Shown here in pieces: positions 7,401 to 16,435 of a DNA stretch of 48,401 nt. Position 1 is the first letter of the stretch. The number at the start of each line of letters is the position of its first letter. The notes below the pieces were generated by a model. The model did not search any database, had not been told where the DNA came from, and saw nothing but the letters and a program-made list of their open reading frames with translations. Source of the stretch: Clostridium sp. (lineage in GTDB: Bacteria > Bacillota > Clostridia > Clostridiales > Clostridiaceae). The position numbers and the translations under genes are program-made. The stretch spans positions 1-48,401 of the forward strand of contig NZ_JAHAIF010000019.1 of the NCBI RefSeq assembly GCF_018372875.1, in the 5' to 3' direction.

Positions 7401-8549
7401 TTATAGGCAGCTAATTAAAGTATTAATTCCATCACTTAGTTCATCTTCATCAATTATAAGTGGAGGAAGTAATCTGATTACATTAGGTCCAGCTGTAAGT
7501 ATTAACAATCCTTTTTCCACAGCTTTCTTTTGAACTTCAGAAGAACTTCCTTCAATTTCTATTCCTAAGATTAAACCTTTGCCCCTTATTTCTTTAATCT
7601 TAGATGATGAAGAATTATTTAATAGTGTTTTAACTAATTTTCCTTTTTTTTCAACAGATGCATATGTCTCGTTATTACATATTTCATCAAGAACAACAAT
7701 TGCACCAGCACAAGAAACTGGATTTCCTCCAAAAGTTGAACCATGGTCTCCAGGATTAAATACTAATGAAGTTTTTTTGTTACACAATATTGCACCTATA
7801 GGTAACCCAGCACCAAGCCCTTTAGCAAGGGTTACTATATCTGGATTAACATCAAAATGATTATAACCAAATAACTTTCCAGTCCTAGCAATGCCACATT
7901 GCACCTCATCAAATATTACTAATACATCTTTTTCCTCACATAACGATGTTACTGTTTGAACAAATTCTTTAGTAAGAGGGTGGACTCCACCTTCGCCTTG
8001 AATTGATTCCATAATAATTGCACATACATCATTAGATAATTTAGATTTAAAATCTTCTATATTATTAGCTTCTACATAATCAAAGCCTTCTGGGAAAGGG
8101 AAGAAGTACTTATGAAATTTTTCTTGGCCAGTTGCTTTTAATGTAGTTATAGTCCTTCCGTGAAAAGATTGCTTTAAGGTTAAGATTTTATTTCTTCCTT
8201 CGCCATATTTGTCAAAACTATATTTTCTTGCCAGTTTTATAGCTCCTTCATTAGCCTCTGCTCCTGAATTAGCAAAGAATACTTTTGACATAGAAGATAG
8301 TTTTGTAAGCTTATTACTAAGTTCTATAGTAGTAGGATTTAAGAAAATATTTGAACAGTGTTGTAGATTATGAATTTGTTTTTCTATAGCGCTTGTCCAA
8401 TTGGGGTTATTATAGCCTAGAGAATTTACACCAATTCCACTAGTTAAGTCTAGATACTTTTTTCCATTTGTATCGTAAAGATAAACACCTTCTCCTTTTT
8501 CCAAAACTGGAGATAGGGGAGAGTAGGTATTCATAAGAGAATGTTCCAT
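7401..8549 (-). CDS. argD: Acetylornithine aminotransferase
   Basis: This 382-aa class III PLP aminotransferase converts N-acetylglutamate semialdehyde to N-acetylornithine. Visible are FFANSGAEANEGAIKLARKY, SFHGRT, VIFDEVQCGIARTGK and the PLP-lysine motif TLAKGLGAGLPIGA. Length and motifs match ArgD rather than ornithine or GABA transaminases, and the operon context settles it. The stop of argB is 11 nt upstream and GGAGGT precedes the ATG. Confidence 0.95.
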   Translation of the reverse strand: MEHSLMNTYSPLSPVLEKGEGVYLYDTNGKKYLDLTSGIGVNSLGYNNPNWTSAIEKQIHNLQHCSNIFLNPTTIELSNKLTKLSSMSKVFFANSGAEANEGAIKLARKYSFDKYGEGRNKILTLKQSFHGRTITTLKATGQEKFHKYFFPFPEGFDYVEANNIEDFKSKLSNDVCAIIMESIQGEGGVHPLTKEFVQTVTSLCEEKDVLVIFDEVQCGIARTGKLFGYNHFDVNPDIVTLAKGLGAGLPIGAILCNKKTSLVFNPGDHGSTFGGNPVSCAGAIVVLDEICNNETYASVEKKGKLVKTLLNNSSSSKIKEIRGKGLILGIEIEGSSSEVQKKAVEKGLLILTAGPNVIRLLPPLIIDEDELSDGINTLISCL

Positions 8550-8560
8550 ATTTATACCTC

Positions 8561-9415
8561 CTAATAAATCATAGTTCCTATACCATCATTAGAGAAAAGT
8601 TCAAGGAGTAGTGAATGAGGAACTCTGCCATCAATTATATGTGCTCTTTCCACACCCATACGAACAGATTCAACACAACATTGAATTTTTGGTATCATAC
8701 CTCCCTTTATAACTCCTTGAAGAGTAAGTTTGGGTATTTCATGTAATCTTAGAACAGAAAGTAGAGAATTTGGATCTTTAGGATCCTTAAGAACTCCAGC
8801 AACATCAGTTAATAATATTAGTTTTTCTGCCTTTAAAGCTGATGCAATTTTTGCAGCACATGTATCAGCATTAATGTTATATAAGTCATTACCATCTTCC
8901 CCAATAGCCATGCTGCCTATAACTGGAATGTAACCAGAATCAAGAGCCATTGTAATAGCTTCTGTATTTACTGAAGTAACTTCTCCTACATAACCTAAAT
9001 CAATTTCATTTTCTAGTTTTTTAGCTTTTAGTAGAGAACCATCAAGTCCACATAGGCCTATTGCTTTTCCACCAGATTTTTCAATAAGAGTAACAAGGTC
9101 TTTATTTACCTTACCACCTAATACCATCTGAACTACTTCCATAGTTTTTTTGTCTGTATAACGTAATCCATTAATAAATTCGCTTTTTTCTCCTAGTCTA
9201 TCTAGAAATGATGAAATATACGGACCACCACCATGTACAACTATAGGCTTAAAGCCTATACATTTCATTAGAACAATATCATTAATTACTGTTTCCCTTA
9301 GTTCGTCGCTAATCATTGCATTACCGCCATATTTAACTACAATTATTTTTCCATTGTAGTGTTGGATGTAAGGTAGTGATTGAACCAATATTTCAGCACG
9401 TTCATTAAGATCCAT
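8561..9415 (-). CDS. argB: Acetylglutamate kinase
   Basis: This 284-aa kinase phosphorylates N-acetylglutamate, the committed step and usual arginine feedback target. It shows the amino-acid-kinase signatures VVKYGGNAM, VHGGGPYIS (substrate loop) and ILLTDVAGVL. The N-terminal helix (about residues 1-18, LNERAEILVQSLPYIQHY) is typical of hexameric, arginine-inhibited ArgB, so feedback inhibition is likely although argJ makes this a recycling pathway. AGGAGG lies upstream of the ATG. Confidence 0.95.
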   Translation of the reverse strand: MDLNERAEILVQSLPYIQHYNGKIIVVKYGGNAMISDELRETVINDIVLMKCIGFKPIVVHGGGPYISSFLDRLGEKSEFINGLRYTDKKTMEVVQMVLGGKVNKDLVTLIEKSGGKAIGLCGLDGSLLKAKKLENEIDLGYVGEVTSVNTEAITMALDSGYIPVIGSMAIGEDGNDLYNINADTCAAKIASALKAEKLILLTDVAGVLKDPKDPNSLLSVLRLHEIPKLTLQGVIKGGMIPKIQCCVESVRMGVERAHIIDGRVPHSLLLELFSNDGIGTMIY

Positions 9416-9435
9416 TTTTTTATTCCTCCTAATAA

Positions 9436-10659
9436 TTAGCTTCTGTAATCTCCATTTATTTTTACATAGTCATAAGTTAAATCACATCCATAAGCAGAAG
9501 CGGATATATCTCCTATATTAAGATTTACTTCAATCAGTATTTCATCTTGTAATAAGATATTTTTTGCTTTATTTTCATCAAACTCAATGGAGGATCCCTG
9601 TCCACATACCTTAATTGAGCCAGATGAACTTGTAAAATAAACATCTACCTTATATGGATCAAAATCAACATCAGAATATCCTAGAGCACATAAAATTCTA
9701 CCCCAGTTAGCATCTGATCCAAATAAAGCAGTTTTTACAAGGCTTGATTTAATAACACTTTTAGCTAATTTTATAGCATTAGATTCGGAAGTAGCACCAG
9801 ATACTTTACATTCTATAAGTTTCGTGGCACCCTCTCCGTCCCTTGCAATTTTTTTGGCTAATACTACATTTAAGTAGTTAAGTGCTTCAATAAATTTATA
9901 ATAATCCTCACCCTTTTTAGAGATTATTGGATTTTCAGCTAATCCATTTGCTATTATTAATACCATATCATTAGTGCTTGTATCTCCATCAACACTTACT
10001 CTGTTATAACTTATATTTACACTAGATTTTAAGGCTTCATCCAATAATTCTGGTGATATTGAAACATCAGTTGTAATAAATGAAAGCATAGTACCCATAT
10101 TAGGCTCAATCATTCCAGAACCCTTACATGTAGCTCCAATTATTACAGTTTTACCAGCTATTTCAAATTCTAATGCAATTTGTTTTAAGGTAGTATCTGT
10201 TGTCATTATGGCTTCAGTTGCATCTTCAGATCCTTCTATAGATAATTTTTTTGTAAGTAGTGGAATTCCACTCTTTATTGCATCAATATTTAATGGAACA
10301 CCAATAACTCCAGTAGAAGCTACTAATACTTCATCAGTTTTAATATTTAATGCTTTTGCTTGTAATTGAGCCATTTTTTTAGCTTTTAATAAGCCATCTT
10401 GTCCATTACAGGTGTTAGCATTACCACTGTTGCAAATTATAGCTCTAGCTTTTTTGTTAGAAAGATGTTCCTTTGTGATATATATTGGAGCCCCTTTTAC
10501 CTTGTTTTTAGTATATACACCAGCACCTATACTAGGAACTTCTGAGTAGATTAATGCTAAATCTTTTTTTAAAGAATTTTTCTTTATACCACAATGTATA
10601 CCAGCAGCTAAAAAACCTTTTGGAGCTGTAACACTGCCATTTATTATTTTAAAATTCAT
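9436..10659 (-). CDS. argJ: Bifunctional ornithine acetyltransferase / N-acetylglutamate synthase
   Basis: This 407-aa ArgJ transfers the acetyl group from acetylornithine to glutamate, recycling acetyl and replacing argA/argE, neither of which is in the cluster. The self-cleavage region GSGMIEPNMGTMLSFITTD keeps the nucleophilic threonine, although the residue before it is Gly instead of the more common Ala. The oxyanion pair TT occurs in MTTDT. I start at the ATG at 10659; an in-frame TTG five codons earlier lacks a ribosome binding site, whereas GGGGGC sits about 8 nt before the ATG. Confidence 0.93.
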   Translation of the reverse strand: MNFKIINGSVTAPKGFLAAGIHCGIKKNSLKKDLALIYSEVPSIGAGVYTKNKVKGAPIYITKEHLSNKKARAIICNSGNANTCNGQDGLLKAKKMAQLQAKALNIKTDEVLVASTGVIGVPLNIDAIKSGIPLLTKKLSIEGSEDATEAIMTTDTTLKQIALEFEIAGKTVIIGATCKGSGMIEPNMGTMLSFITTDVSISPELLDEALKSSVNISYNRVSVDGDTSTNDMVLIIANGLAENPIISKKGEDYYKFIEALNYLNVVLAKKIARDGEGATKLIECKVSGATSESNAIKLAKSVIKSSLVKTALFGSDANWGRILCALGYSDVDFDPYKVDVYFTSSSGSIKVCGQGSSIEFDENKAKNILLQDEILIEVNLNIGDISASAYGCDLTYDYVKINGDYRS

Positions 10660-10684
10660 TATAATAGCCCCCAATCATAAATTT

Positions 10685-11719
10685 TTAAAAGGCTGGTGAA
10701 ATGAAGTTTAACCCTTCTGTTTCATCAAAGCCTAAAATTATATTCATATTTTGTATAGCTTGTCCTGCAGCACCTTTAACCATATTATCAATAGCACTTA
10801 CAACAATTAGTTGATCTTTACGATGGTTTAGATGAAGTGATATATTACAATGATTAGAGAAACGTACATTTTTGGTACAAGCTATTTCTCCAAGAGGAAG
10901 CACATTTACAAAAGGTTTATCTAAGTAGAAACTTTCATATAGTTTATGCGTTTCTTCTAAATTAATATTTCCTTTTGGAGTGCAATAAATTGTTGATATT
11001 ATGCCCCTATTAATAGGAAGTAGGTGAGGAGTAAAGGTTATAGAAACCTTCTCCTTAGCCATGACCCCAAGAGTTTCTTCTATTTCAGGGGTATGCCTAT
11101 GTGCGCCAACTTTGTATGGAGCAAAGTTATCATTTAATTCTGGAAAGTGGCTAGATAGTGTTAATCCACGGCCAGCCCCTGTAGCTCCTGATTTGGAATC
11201 ACATATTATTCCTTTTGTTTCAATGAGTGAATTCAATAGAAGAGGCATAAGTCCTAGTTCTATTGAAGTAGGATAGCATCCAGGATTAGCTATAAGACTT
11301 GAGTTTTTTATTTTTTCCTTATTTAATTCAGGTAATCCATATACACTTTTTTTATGTAATTTTGGATGTGAAAAACTTCTTTCATACCAGAACTTATAAT
11401 CTTCTTCATTAGAAAGTCTAAAATCTGCCCCAAGATCTATACAAATCTTATTACTATCTATACATTTTGCTGCAATACCTTCACTAAGACCATGAGGTAA
11501 AGCAGTAAAAATCACATCAGCTTTAGCTATAACTTCATCCATTGAACCGCATACTAGTGAAGTGTGATTGAAAAAGTTTTTGTATATGGACTCAAATTCT
11601 TGTCCTTCAAAAGAAACTGAACTAATAGCTGAAATTTCAATTTTCTTATGGGTTAACAAAATTCTCATAAGCTCTGCACCTACATATCCTGTAGCACCTA
11701 TTATTCCTACCTTTATCAT
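10685..11719 (-). CDS. argC: N-acetyl-gamma-glutamyl-phosphate reductase
   Basis: This 344-aa NADPH-dependent reductase forms N-acetylglutamate semialdehyde. It shows the N-terminal Rossmann motif VGIIGATGYVGAELMRIL, the catalytic cysteine in ANPGCYPTS and the conserved SGATGAGRG and HRHTPEIEE segments. Its ATG lies one base after the argH stop and the ribosome binding site GGGGGA is inside argH, so the two are translationally coupled. Confidence 0.95.
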   Translation of the reverse strand: MIKVGIIGATGYVGAELMRILLTHKKIEISAISSVSFEGQEFESIYKNFFNHTSLVCGSMDEVIAKADVIFTALPHGLSEGIAAKCIDSNKICIDLGADFRLSNEEDYKFWYERSFSHPKLHKKSVYGLPELNKEKIKNSSLIANPGCYPTSIELGLMPLLLNSLIETKGIICDSKSGATGAGRGLTLSSHFPELNDNFAPYKVGAHRHTPEIEETLGVMAKEKVSITFTPHLLPINRGIISTIYCTPKGNINLEETHKLYESFYLDKPFVNVLPLGEIACTKNVRFSNHCNISLHLNHRKDQLIVVSAIDNMVKGAAGQAIQNMNIILGFDETEGLNFISPAF

Positions 11720-11720
11720 T

Positions 11721-13109
11721 TTAAAGTCCCCCTTTTATTTCCTTGATGAACTTAGCGAGTCTGTCTAATTGAATTTTTATTGACTTAGTAGAAGGTCCCC
11801 CAATTACTTGTCTTTCTTCTACACAAGTTAGCAAATCAATGGCATTATATATGTCCTCTTCAAAGATAGGAGAGAAGCTTTTTAGTTCATTCAATGATAG
11901 TTCATCAATTGCTTTGTTTTTATTTATACAGTAAATTACTATTTCACCCACTATTTCATGAGCATTTCTAAAAGCTATTCCATGCTTTACAAGGTAATCA
12001 GCAACATCTGTTGCATTCGTGAATCCACCTGCAGCACCTTTTCTCATTACTTCCTTCTTAACCTTCATAGTATCTAACATTCCAGTAAAAGTTTTAAGAG
12101 AAAGAGTAACTGTATCTAAAGCATCAAATAAAGCTTCTTTATCCTCTTGCATATCCTTGTTGTATGCAAGAGGAATACCTTTCATTACTGTTAATAATGT
12201 AATTAAGTCCCCATAAACTCTTCCAGTCTTACCACGAACTAATTCAGCAACATCTGGATTTTTCTTTTGTGGCATAATTGAACTACCAGTAGAGTAGCCA
12301 TCATCAAGCTCTATAAAATTAAATTCATTTGTGCACCAAAGAATTATTTCTTCAGAAAATCTTGAAAGGTGCATCATTATAATTGAAAGAGCAGATAAAG
12401 TTTCTATTACATAATCTCTATCGGACACAGAATCTAAGCTGTTCCATGTTACATCTGAAAATCCAAGTTCCTTAGCTACAAATTCTCTATCTATTGGATA
12501 AGTAGATGTAGCTAATGCACCAGAACCTAATGGCATTTGATCAGTTCTTTTATAAGCATCTTTAAGTCTACCAATATCGCGCCTTAACATTTCACCATAA
12601 GCTAGTAGGTGATGGGCAAGAGTTATTGGCTGAGCTTTTTGCATGTGAGTATATCCTGGCATTATAGTTTCTATATTTTCTGAAGCTTTTTTATAAATAA
12701 CTTCTTCAAGTTCAATAACACAAGAAACTATATTATCTAAAGCTTTCTTTAAATATAATCTTAAATCTAGGGTTACTTGGTCATTTCTACTTCTGCCAGT
12801 GTGAAGCATTTTTCCACAAGCTCCTATATAATAGGTCAGTGTTCCTTCAACAAAACTGTGGATATCTTCAGAAGTAGGATCAACTTCAATAACTCCGTTA
12901 TCCAATCTTTTTAATATTTCATTTAATCCATCTTCAATTTTAATACTTGATTTATTTGGTATGATTCCTTGTTTTCCTAACATTTTTACGTGAGCAAGGC
13001 TTCCTTCTATGTCTTCTTTGTACATTCTAGAGTCAACATTTATTGAAGAATTAAAATCATTTACTAAAGCATCAGTTCCTTTTTTGAACCTTCCACCCCA
13101 AAGTTTCAT
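11721..13109 (-). CDS. argH: Argininosuccinate lyase
   Basis: This 462-aa fumarase-superfamily lyase releases arginine and fumarate. The signature [12 protein letters not shown] is intact, as are the TGRSRNDQV and [10 protein letters not shown] substrate regions. Starting MKLWGGRF is diagnostic. The start codon follows the argG stop with no gap. Confidence 0.96.
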   Translation of the reverse strand: MKLWGGRFKKGTDALVNDFNSSINVDSRMYKEDIEGSLAHVKMLGKQGIIPNKSSIKIEDGLNEILKRLDNGVIEVDPTSEDIHSFVEGTLTYYIGACGKMLHTGRSRNDQVTLDLRLYLKKALDNIVSCVIELEEVIYKKASENIETIMPGYTHMQKAQPITLAHHLLAYGEMLRRDIGRLKDAYKRTDQMPLGSGALATSTYPIDREFVAKELGFSDVTWNSLDSVSDRDYVIETLSALSIIMMHLSRFSEEIILWCTNEFNFIELDDGYSTGSSIMPQKKNPDVAELVRGKTGRVYGDLITLLTVMKGIPLAYNKDMQEDKEALFDALDTVTLSLKTFTGMLDTMKVKKEVMRKGAAGGFTNATDVADYLVKHGIAFRNAHEIVGEIVIYCINKNKAIDELSLNELKSFSPIFEEDIYNAIDLLTCVEERQVIGGPSTKSIKIQLDRLAKFIKEIKGGL

Positions 13110-14336
13110 TTATTTCTCCTCACTTTTTATTTTTGCAGCCATTTTAGCTTGTACTGTAATTGGAAGACCAAATAAATTAATAAATCCAGCAGAGTCTTTT
13201 TGATCATAAACTGCATCCTCACCAAATGTTGCATATTCTTCGCTATATAATGAATAAGGAGATGTCATACCTGCATTAACTATATTACCTTTATATAGTT
13301 TAAGTTTTACTTCACCAGTTACTGTTTCTTGGGTTTTATCTACAAAAGCAGAAAGTGCTTCCCTTAGTGGAGTAAACCATTGTCCGTTATAAACTATATC
13401 TGCAAACTTTAAAGCAATTTGTTCTTTATAATGAGAAGTTTCTTTATCTAAACATAATTCCTCTAAATCCTTATGGGCTTTATATAAAATAGATCCACCT
13501 GGAGTTTCATAAACACCTCTTGATTTCATACCAACAAGTCTGTTTTCCACCATATCAGTGATACCAATAGCATTTTCTCCACCAATTTTATTTAATTCTT
13601 CAATTAATTTAACACCACTAACTTTTTTTCCATTTAATGCAACTGCAACGCCTTTTTCAAATGTAAGAGTTATATAAGTTGGAGTATCAGGTGCTTGTTC
13701 AAGTGTTTTGGATAATTCAAGAATTTCTTCGTAATTTGGTTCATTAGCTGGATCTTCAAGATCAAGGCCCTCATGGCTTAAATGCCATAAGTTCATATCT
13801 TTACTATAATTAGTTTCATAAGTGATTTTTATAGGAATTTCTCTTTTTAGAGCATATTCAATTTCTTCTTCTCTAGATTTTATATCCCATATTCTCCAAG
13901 GAGCTATTATTGGCATTTCTGGTGCAAAGGCTTTAACAGCAAGTTCGAATCTAACTTGGTCATTACCCTTTCCAGTACAACCATGACATATAGCATCTGC
14001 CCCCTCAGCTTTTGCTATTTCAACTAGTCTTTTACCTATTAGAGGTCTTGCAAAAGAAGTACCAAGTAGATATTTTCCTTCATAAACTGCCCCAGCCTTT
14101 ATTGTTGGGAATATATAATCATTTACGAATTCCTCTGTTAAATCTTCTATATATATTTTTGAAGCACCTGTTTTAAGTGCCTTTTCTTCTAAGCCTTCTA
14201 ATTCTGATTTTTGCCCCACATTTCCTACAACTGCTATAACTTCACATCCATATGTTTCTTTCAACCATGGAATAATTATTGAAGTGTCTAGTCCTCCTGA
14301 ATAAGCTAGTACAACCTTGTTAAATGTTTTTTTCAT
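13110..14336 (-). CDS. argG: Argininosuccinate synthase
   Basis: This 408-aa ATP-dependent synthase joins citrulline and aspartate. The PP-loop [15 protein letters not shown] is near the N-terminus, followed by [15 protein letters not shown], and [12 protein letters not shown] lies in the second half. It is the promoter-proximal gene of argG-H-C-J-B-D-F, which encodes the complete route from glutamate except carbamoyl phosphate synthesis. GGGGGC lies before the ATG. Confidence 0.96.
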   Translation of the reverse strand: MKKTFNKVVLAYSGGLDTSIIIPWLKETYGCEVIAVVGNVGQKSELEGLEEKALKTGASKIYIEDLTEEFVNDYIFPTIKAGAVYEGKYLLGTSFARPLIGKRLVEIAKAEGADAICHGCTGKGNDQVRFELAVKAFAPEMPIIAPWRIWDIKSREEEIEYALKREIPIKITYETNYSKDMNLWHLSHEGLDLEDPANEPNYEEILELSKTLEQAPDTPTYITLTFEKGVAVALNGKKVSGVKLIEELNKIGGENAIGITDMVENRLVGMKSRGVYETPGGSILYKAHKDLEELCLDKETSHYKEQIALKFADIVYNGQWFTPLREALSAFVDKTQETVTGEVKLKLYKGNIVNAGMTSPYSLYSEEYATFGEDAVYDQKDSAGFINLFGLPITVQAKMAAKIKSEEK

Positions 14337-14389
14337 AAATAAAAGCCCCCTTAATTTACAATGATTTCTATTTTTACTAAGTGTTTATA

Positions 14390-14418
14390 ATTATACACTT
14401 ATATATATAATTATGCAA
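14390..14418 (-). promoter_or_regulatory. Promoter of the arginine operon
   Basis: On the minus strand TTGCAT (14413-14418) and TATAAT (14390-14395) are 17 bp apart. The leader to argG is about 45 nt. The -35 lies completely inside ARG box 1, so repressor binding would exclude RNA polymerase. Confidence 0.75.
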
Positions 14419-14430
14419 TATTTATTCAAA
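14413..14430 (-). promoter_or_regulatory. ARG box 1 (ArgR/AhrC operator)
   Basis: Minus-strand TTTGAATAAATATTGCAT matches the ARG consensus TNTGAATWWWWATTCANW at all but two positions. It covers the -35 of the arg promoter. No argR gene is present in this window. Confidence 0.65.
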
Positions 14431-14442
14431 AAATATTAAAAT

Positions 14443-14460
14443 TATTCATTTTTATGCATA
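14443..14460 (-). promoter_or_regulatory. ARG box 2 (second ArgR half of a tandem operator)
   Basis: Minus-strand TATGCATAAAAATGAATA resembles the Bacillus ARG box CATGAATAAAAATKCAAK at about 13 of 18 positions. It lies about three helical turns upstream of box 1, a spacing that allows hexameric repressors to bridge both sites. Confidence 0.5.
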
Positions 14461-14589
14461 AATAATAAAAAGGAGTGCATAAAATCAAAGTAAATGTTTA
14501 CACAAATAGTATTTAAATAAGTCTTTAAAATATAAAATAGGAATGTATAATATAATTAAATAAAAGTTACTATAAGGAAGGTATGAATA

Positions 14590-15018
14590 ATGAAACATGA
14601 ATTAACAATATATGAATTAGGTAAAGCATTAAAAAAGATAGAAGATAAATATGATTTATCAATTATGATAAAAAAAGAACTAAGTGGTGGATGGATGACT
14701 ATAATGGGTGCGGCTAAGATGGAAGTGTTACCTTGTATAGGTGGAGGATGCCATGGAAAGAATATAAATATTTTAGAAATAAGAGTAAGTTATGGGGAGA
14801 ATTCTGGAAGCTTAGTTAAATTAACAGGAGCTAAGAATAAAAAGTTTAATGTAGATGTAGCGTCAACTAGATATAAAGAGATATCTACAAATTCATTAAC
14901 ATTAGATCAAATTAAAGTTAATGAAAATGAAACTAAGCTTAGAATCGATGAAGATATTATATTTACTATTAAGGATAGAGTAGAAAGTATTGATGAAATA
15001 ATTAAATCTGTTTTATAA
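14590..15018 (+). CDS. Hypothetical protein with CxxxxCH motif
   Basis: I do not recognise this 142-aa protein. It is soluble, with mixed alpha/beta character. The most distinctive feature is a glycine-rich PCIGGGCHGK motif at residues 48-57 (C49, C54, H55) that could bind a metal or be redox-active, preceded by GGWMTIMGAAKMEV. The C-terminal half is charged and ends in a helix. A TATAAT at 14546-14551 with a weak -35 may drive it divergently from argG, and AAGGAAGG precedes the ATG. It has its own terminator, so it is monocistronic. Confidence 0.7.
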   Translation: MKHELTIYELGKALKKIEDKYDLSIMIKKELSGGWMTIMGAAKMEVLPCIGGGCHGKNINILEIRVSYGENSGSLVKLTGAKNKKFNVDVASTRYKEISTNSLTLDQIKVNENETKLRIDEDIIFTIKDRVESIDEIIKSVL

Positions 15019-15021
15019 GGG

Positions 15022-15058
15022 AAAAGGTATGATGGTAAAGATTGCATCATACCTTTTT
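15022..15058 (+). terminator. Terminator after the CxxxxCH gene
   Basis: AAAAGGTATGATG (15022-15034) pairs perfectly with CATCATACCTTTT (15045-15057) around a 10-nt loop, ending in a T-run. Confidence 0.9.
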
Positions 15059-15104
15059 ATTTAATTTAGTAAGTGGTAAAATATTAAAAAGAGGAGTAGT
15101 GATT

Positions 15105-15629
15105 ATGAGTGAGAAGGTAAAAGAGAAAAGTAATTTTTTTAAAGATTGGATTATGCCAATTATTGTAGCTATTGTAATATGTTTTTTTACAACTAAATAT
15201 TTATTATTTTGTTCAGTAATAAGTTCTGGATCTATGATGCCTACACTAAATAAGAATGATAGGGTATTAGTTACTAGAGTGTATAATACTGATACCATAA
15301 AAGATGGAGATATCGTTGTTTTCTCAAGAGAAGATGAGGAGGACCCAGTGGTTAAAAGAGTAATAGGTGTTGGTGGAGATAAAATTTCTATAAAGAATGG
15401 TGAAGTTTATAGGAATGGAGAGTTAATTGATGAACCTTATGTGGAATATAAAGATGATTATACAGGAGATTTCGAAGTTCCTAAAGATAAATTTTTCTTT
15501 CTTGGAGATAATAGAAGCAATTCAAAAGATTCAACTGTTTGGGATTATCCATATATAGATAAGGATGATATTATAGGAAAAATGCAAATAAAAATATATC
15601 CTTTTAAAGATTTTGGAAGTGTTAAATAA
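15105..15629 (+). CDS. lepB: Signal peptidase I
   Basis: This 174-aa membrane-anchored protease removes signal peptides on the outer face of the membrane. It has one N-terminal membrane helix (about 15-36), the catalytic serine in SGSMMPTL (S43), box GDIVVF, the catalytic lysine in VVKRVIGVGGD (K84) and LGDNRSNSKDS. The size fits the short Gram-positive Sip type. An upstream in-frame extension overlaps the preceding terminator; GAGGAG (15091-15096) selects the ATG at 15105. Its symbol could equally be sipS. Confidence 0.93.
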   Translation: MSEKVKEKSNFFKDWIMPIIVAIVICFFTTKYLLFCSVISSGSMMPTLNKNDRVLVTRVYNTDTIKDGDIVVFSREDEEDPVVKRVIGVGGDKISIKNGEVYRNGELIDEPYVEYKDDYTGDFEVPKDKFFFLGDNRSNSKDSTVWDYPYIDKDDIIGKMQIKIYPFKDFGSVK

Positions 15630-15699
15630 GTAGTAAAAAGAATAATAAAGTTCAAGTAAACAAATACTATTTCTGTTAATAAAAATTAGGAGGGATAGT

Positions 15700-16011
15700 A
15701 TGACAAAATTAAATTGTTGTGTTGAATCATGTGCTTTTAACAAAAGTGATTGTTGTTGCCTTAATAACATAGAAGTAGGGGGGCATAAAGCTGAAGCACC
15801 TACTAATACATGTTGCCAAAGCTTTGAAGAAAAATCAGGAGCTTTTACAAATGATGCAATGGAACCTGAAATGCATTTAGAGGTTGCATGTGAAGCTAAG
15901 AATTGCGTATATAATAGCCAAGGAATGTGTGACGCAGAACATATAGATATAGCTGGAATTTCTGCAAGTGCTATTGGAGAAACACTTTGTGCAACATTTC
16001 ATTGTGAATAA
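15700..16011 (+). CDS. DUF1540 cysteine-rich protein (two repeats)
   Basis: This 103-aa protein has two similar cysteine-rich units, about 4-41 (NCCVESCAFNKSDCCC...C) and about 63-102 (VACEAKNCVYNSQGMC...C), the DUF1540 pattern common in clostridia. Each unit resembles a small metal-binding knuckle. Function is unknown; the many cysteines suggest metal or redox sensing. GGAGGG precedes the ATG, and a strong bidirectional terminator follows immediately after the stop. Confidence 0.85.
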   Translation: MTKLNCCVESCAFNKSDCCCLNNIEVGGHKAEAPTNTCCQSFEEKSGAFTNDAMEPEMHLEVACEAKNCVYNSQGMCDAEHIDIAGISASAIGETLCATFHCE

Positions 16012-16012
16012 T

Positions 16013-16053
16013 AAAAAAGAAGCTATCTAATTTTGTAAGATAGCTTCTTTTTT
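16013..16053. terminator. Bidirectional terminator between convergent genes
   Basis: A 16-bp perfect stem (16013-16028 with 16038-16053) with A-run and T-run ends serves the DUF1540 gene and the minus-strand DUF421-DUF4363 pair. Confidence 0.92.
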
Positions 16054-16054
16054 A

Positions 16055-16435
16055 TTAAAATATATTTTGTATATTAGGAATATTAATATCTATAATGCTT
16101 TTAGCTAATTTTTCTACAATCTCATTTGACACTAAGCTTTCTGCCATATTTTCAGATTTTATGTAATTACATAATCTTGTAGCTTCACTTAGAATATCGT
16201 CTACCTCGCAATGATTAACATATACAGCAGCGATGCTCTTACTTTCTTCTATTTCGTCAATAACATTTAATGCAGTAAGATATGCATTGTCCCAGTCTTT
16301 GCTTTCTATGTAGACTCTTATCTCATCATTAGATTCTATAATACCATGACATAATTCATTTAGAGAATTATTAGCAAAAAATACAAAGCCCAATAAACCT
16401 AAGAAAGCAATAACAGATATTATTGTATTTCGCAT
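16055..16435 (-). CDS. DUF4363 family protein
   Basis: This 126-aa protein has an N-terminal membrane anchor (about 4-22) and a helical extracytoplasmic domain resembling DUF4363, which is usually encoded next to DUF421 proteins, as here. Its start overlaps the end of the DUF421 gene by 16 nt, with GGAGTG inside that gene, so it is translationally coupled. Function is unknown; it is probably a partner of the upstream membrane protein. Confidence 0.75.
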   Translation of the reverse strand: MRNTIISVIAFLGLLGFVFFANNSLNELCHGIIESNDEIRVYIESKDWDNAYLTALNVIDEIEESKSIAAVYVNHCEVDDILSEATRLCNYIKSENMAESLVSNEIVEKLAKSIIDINIPNIQNIF

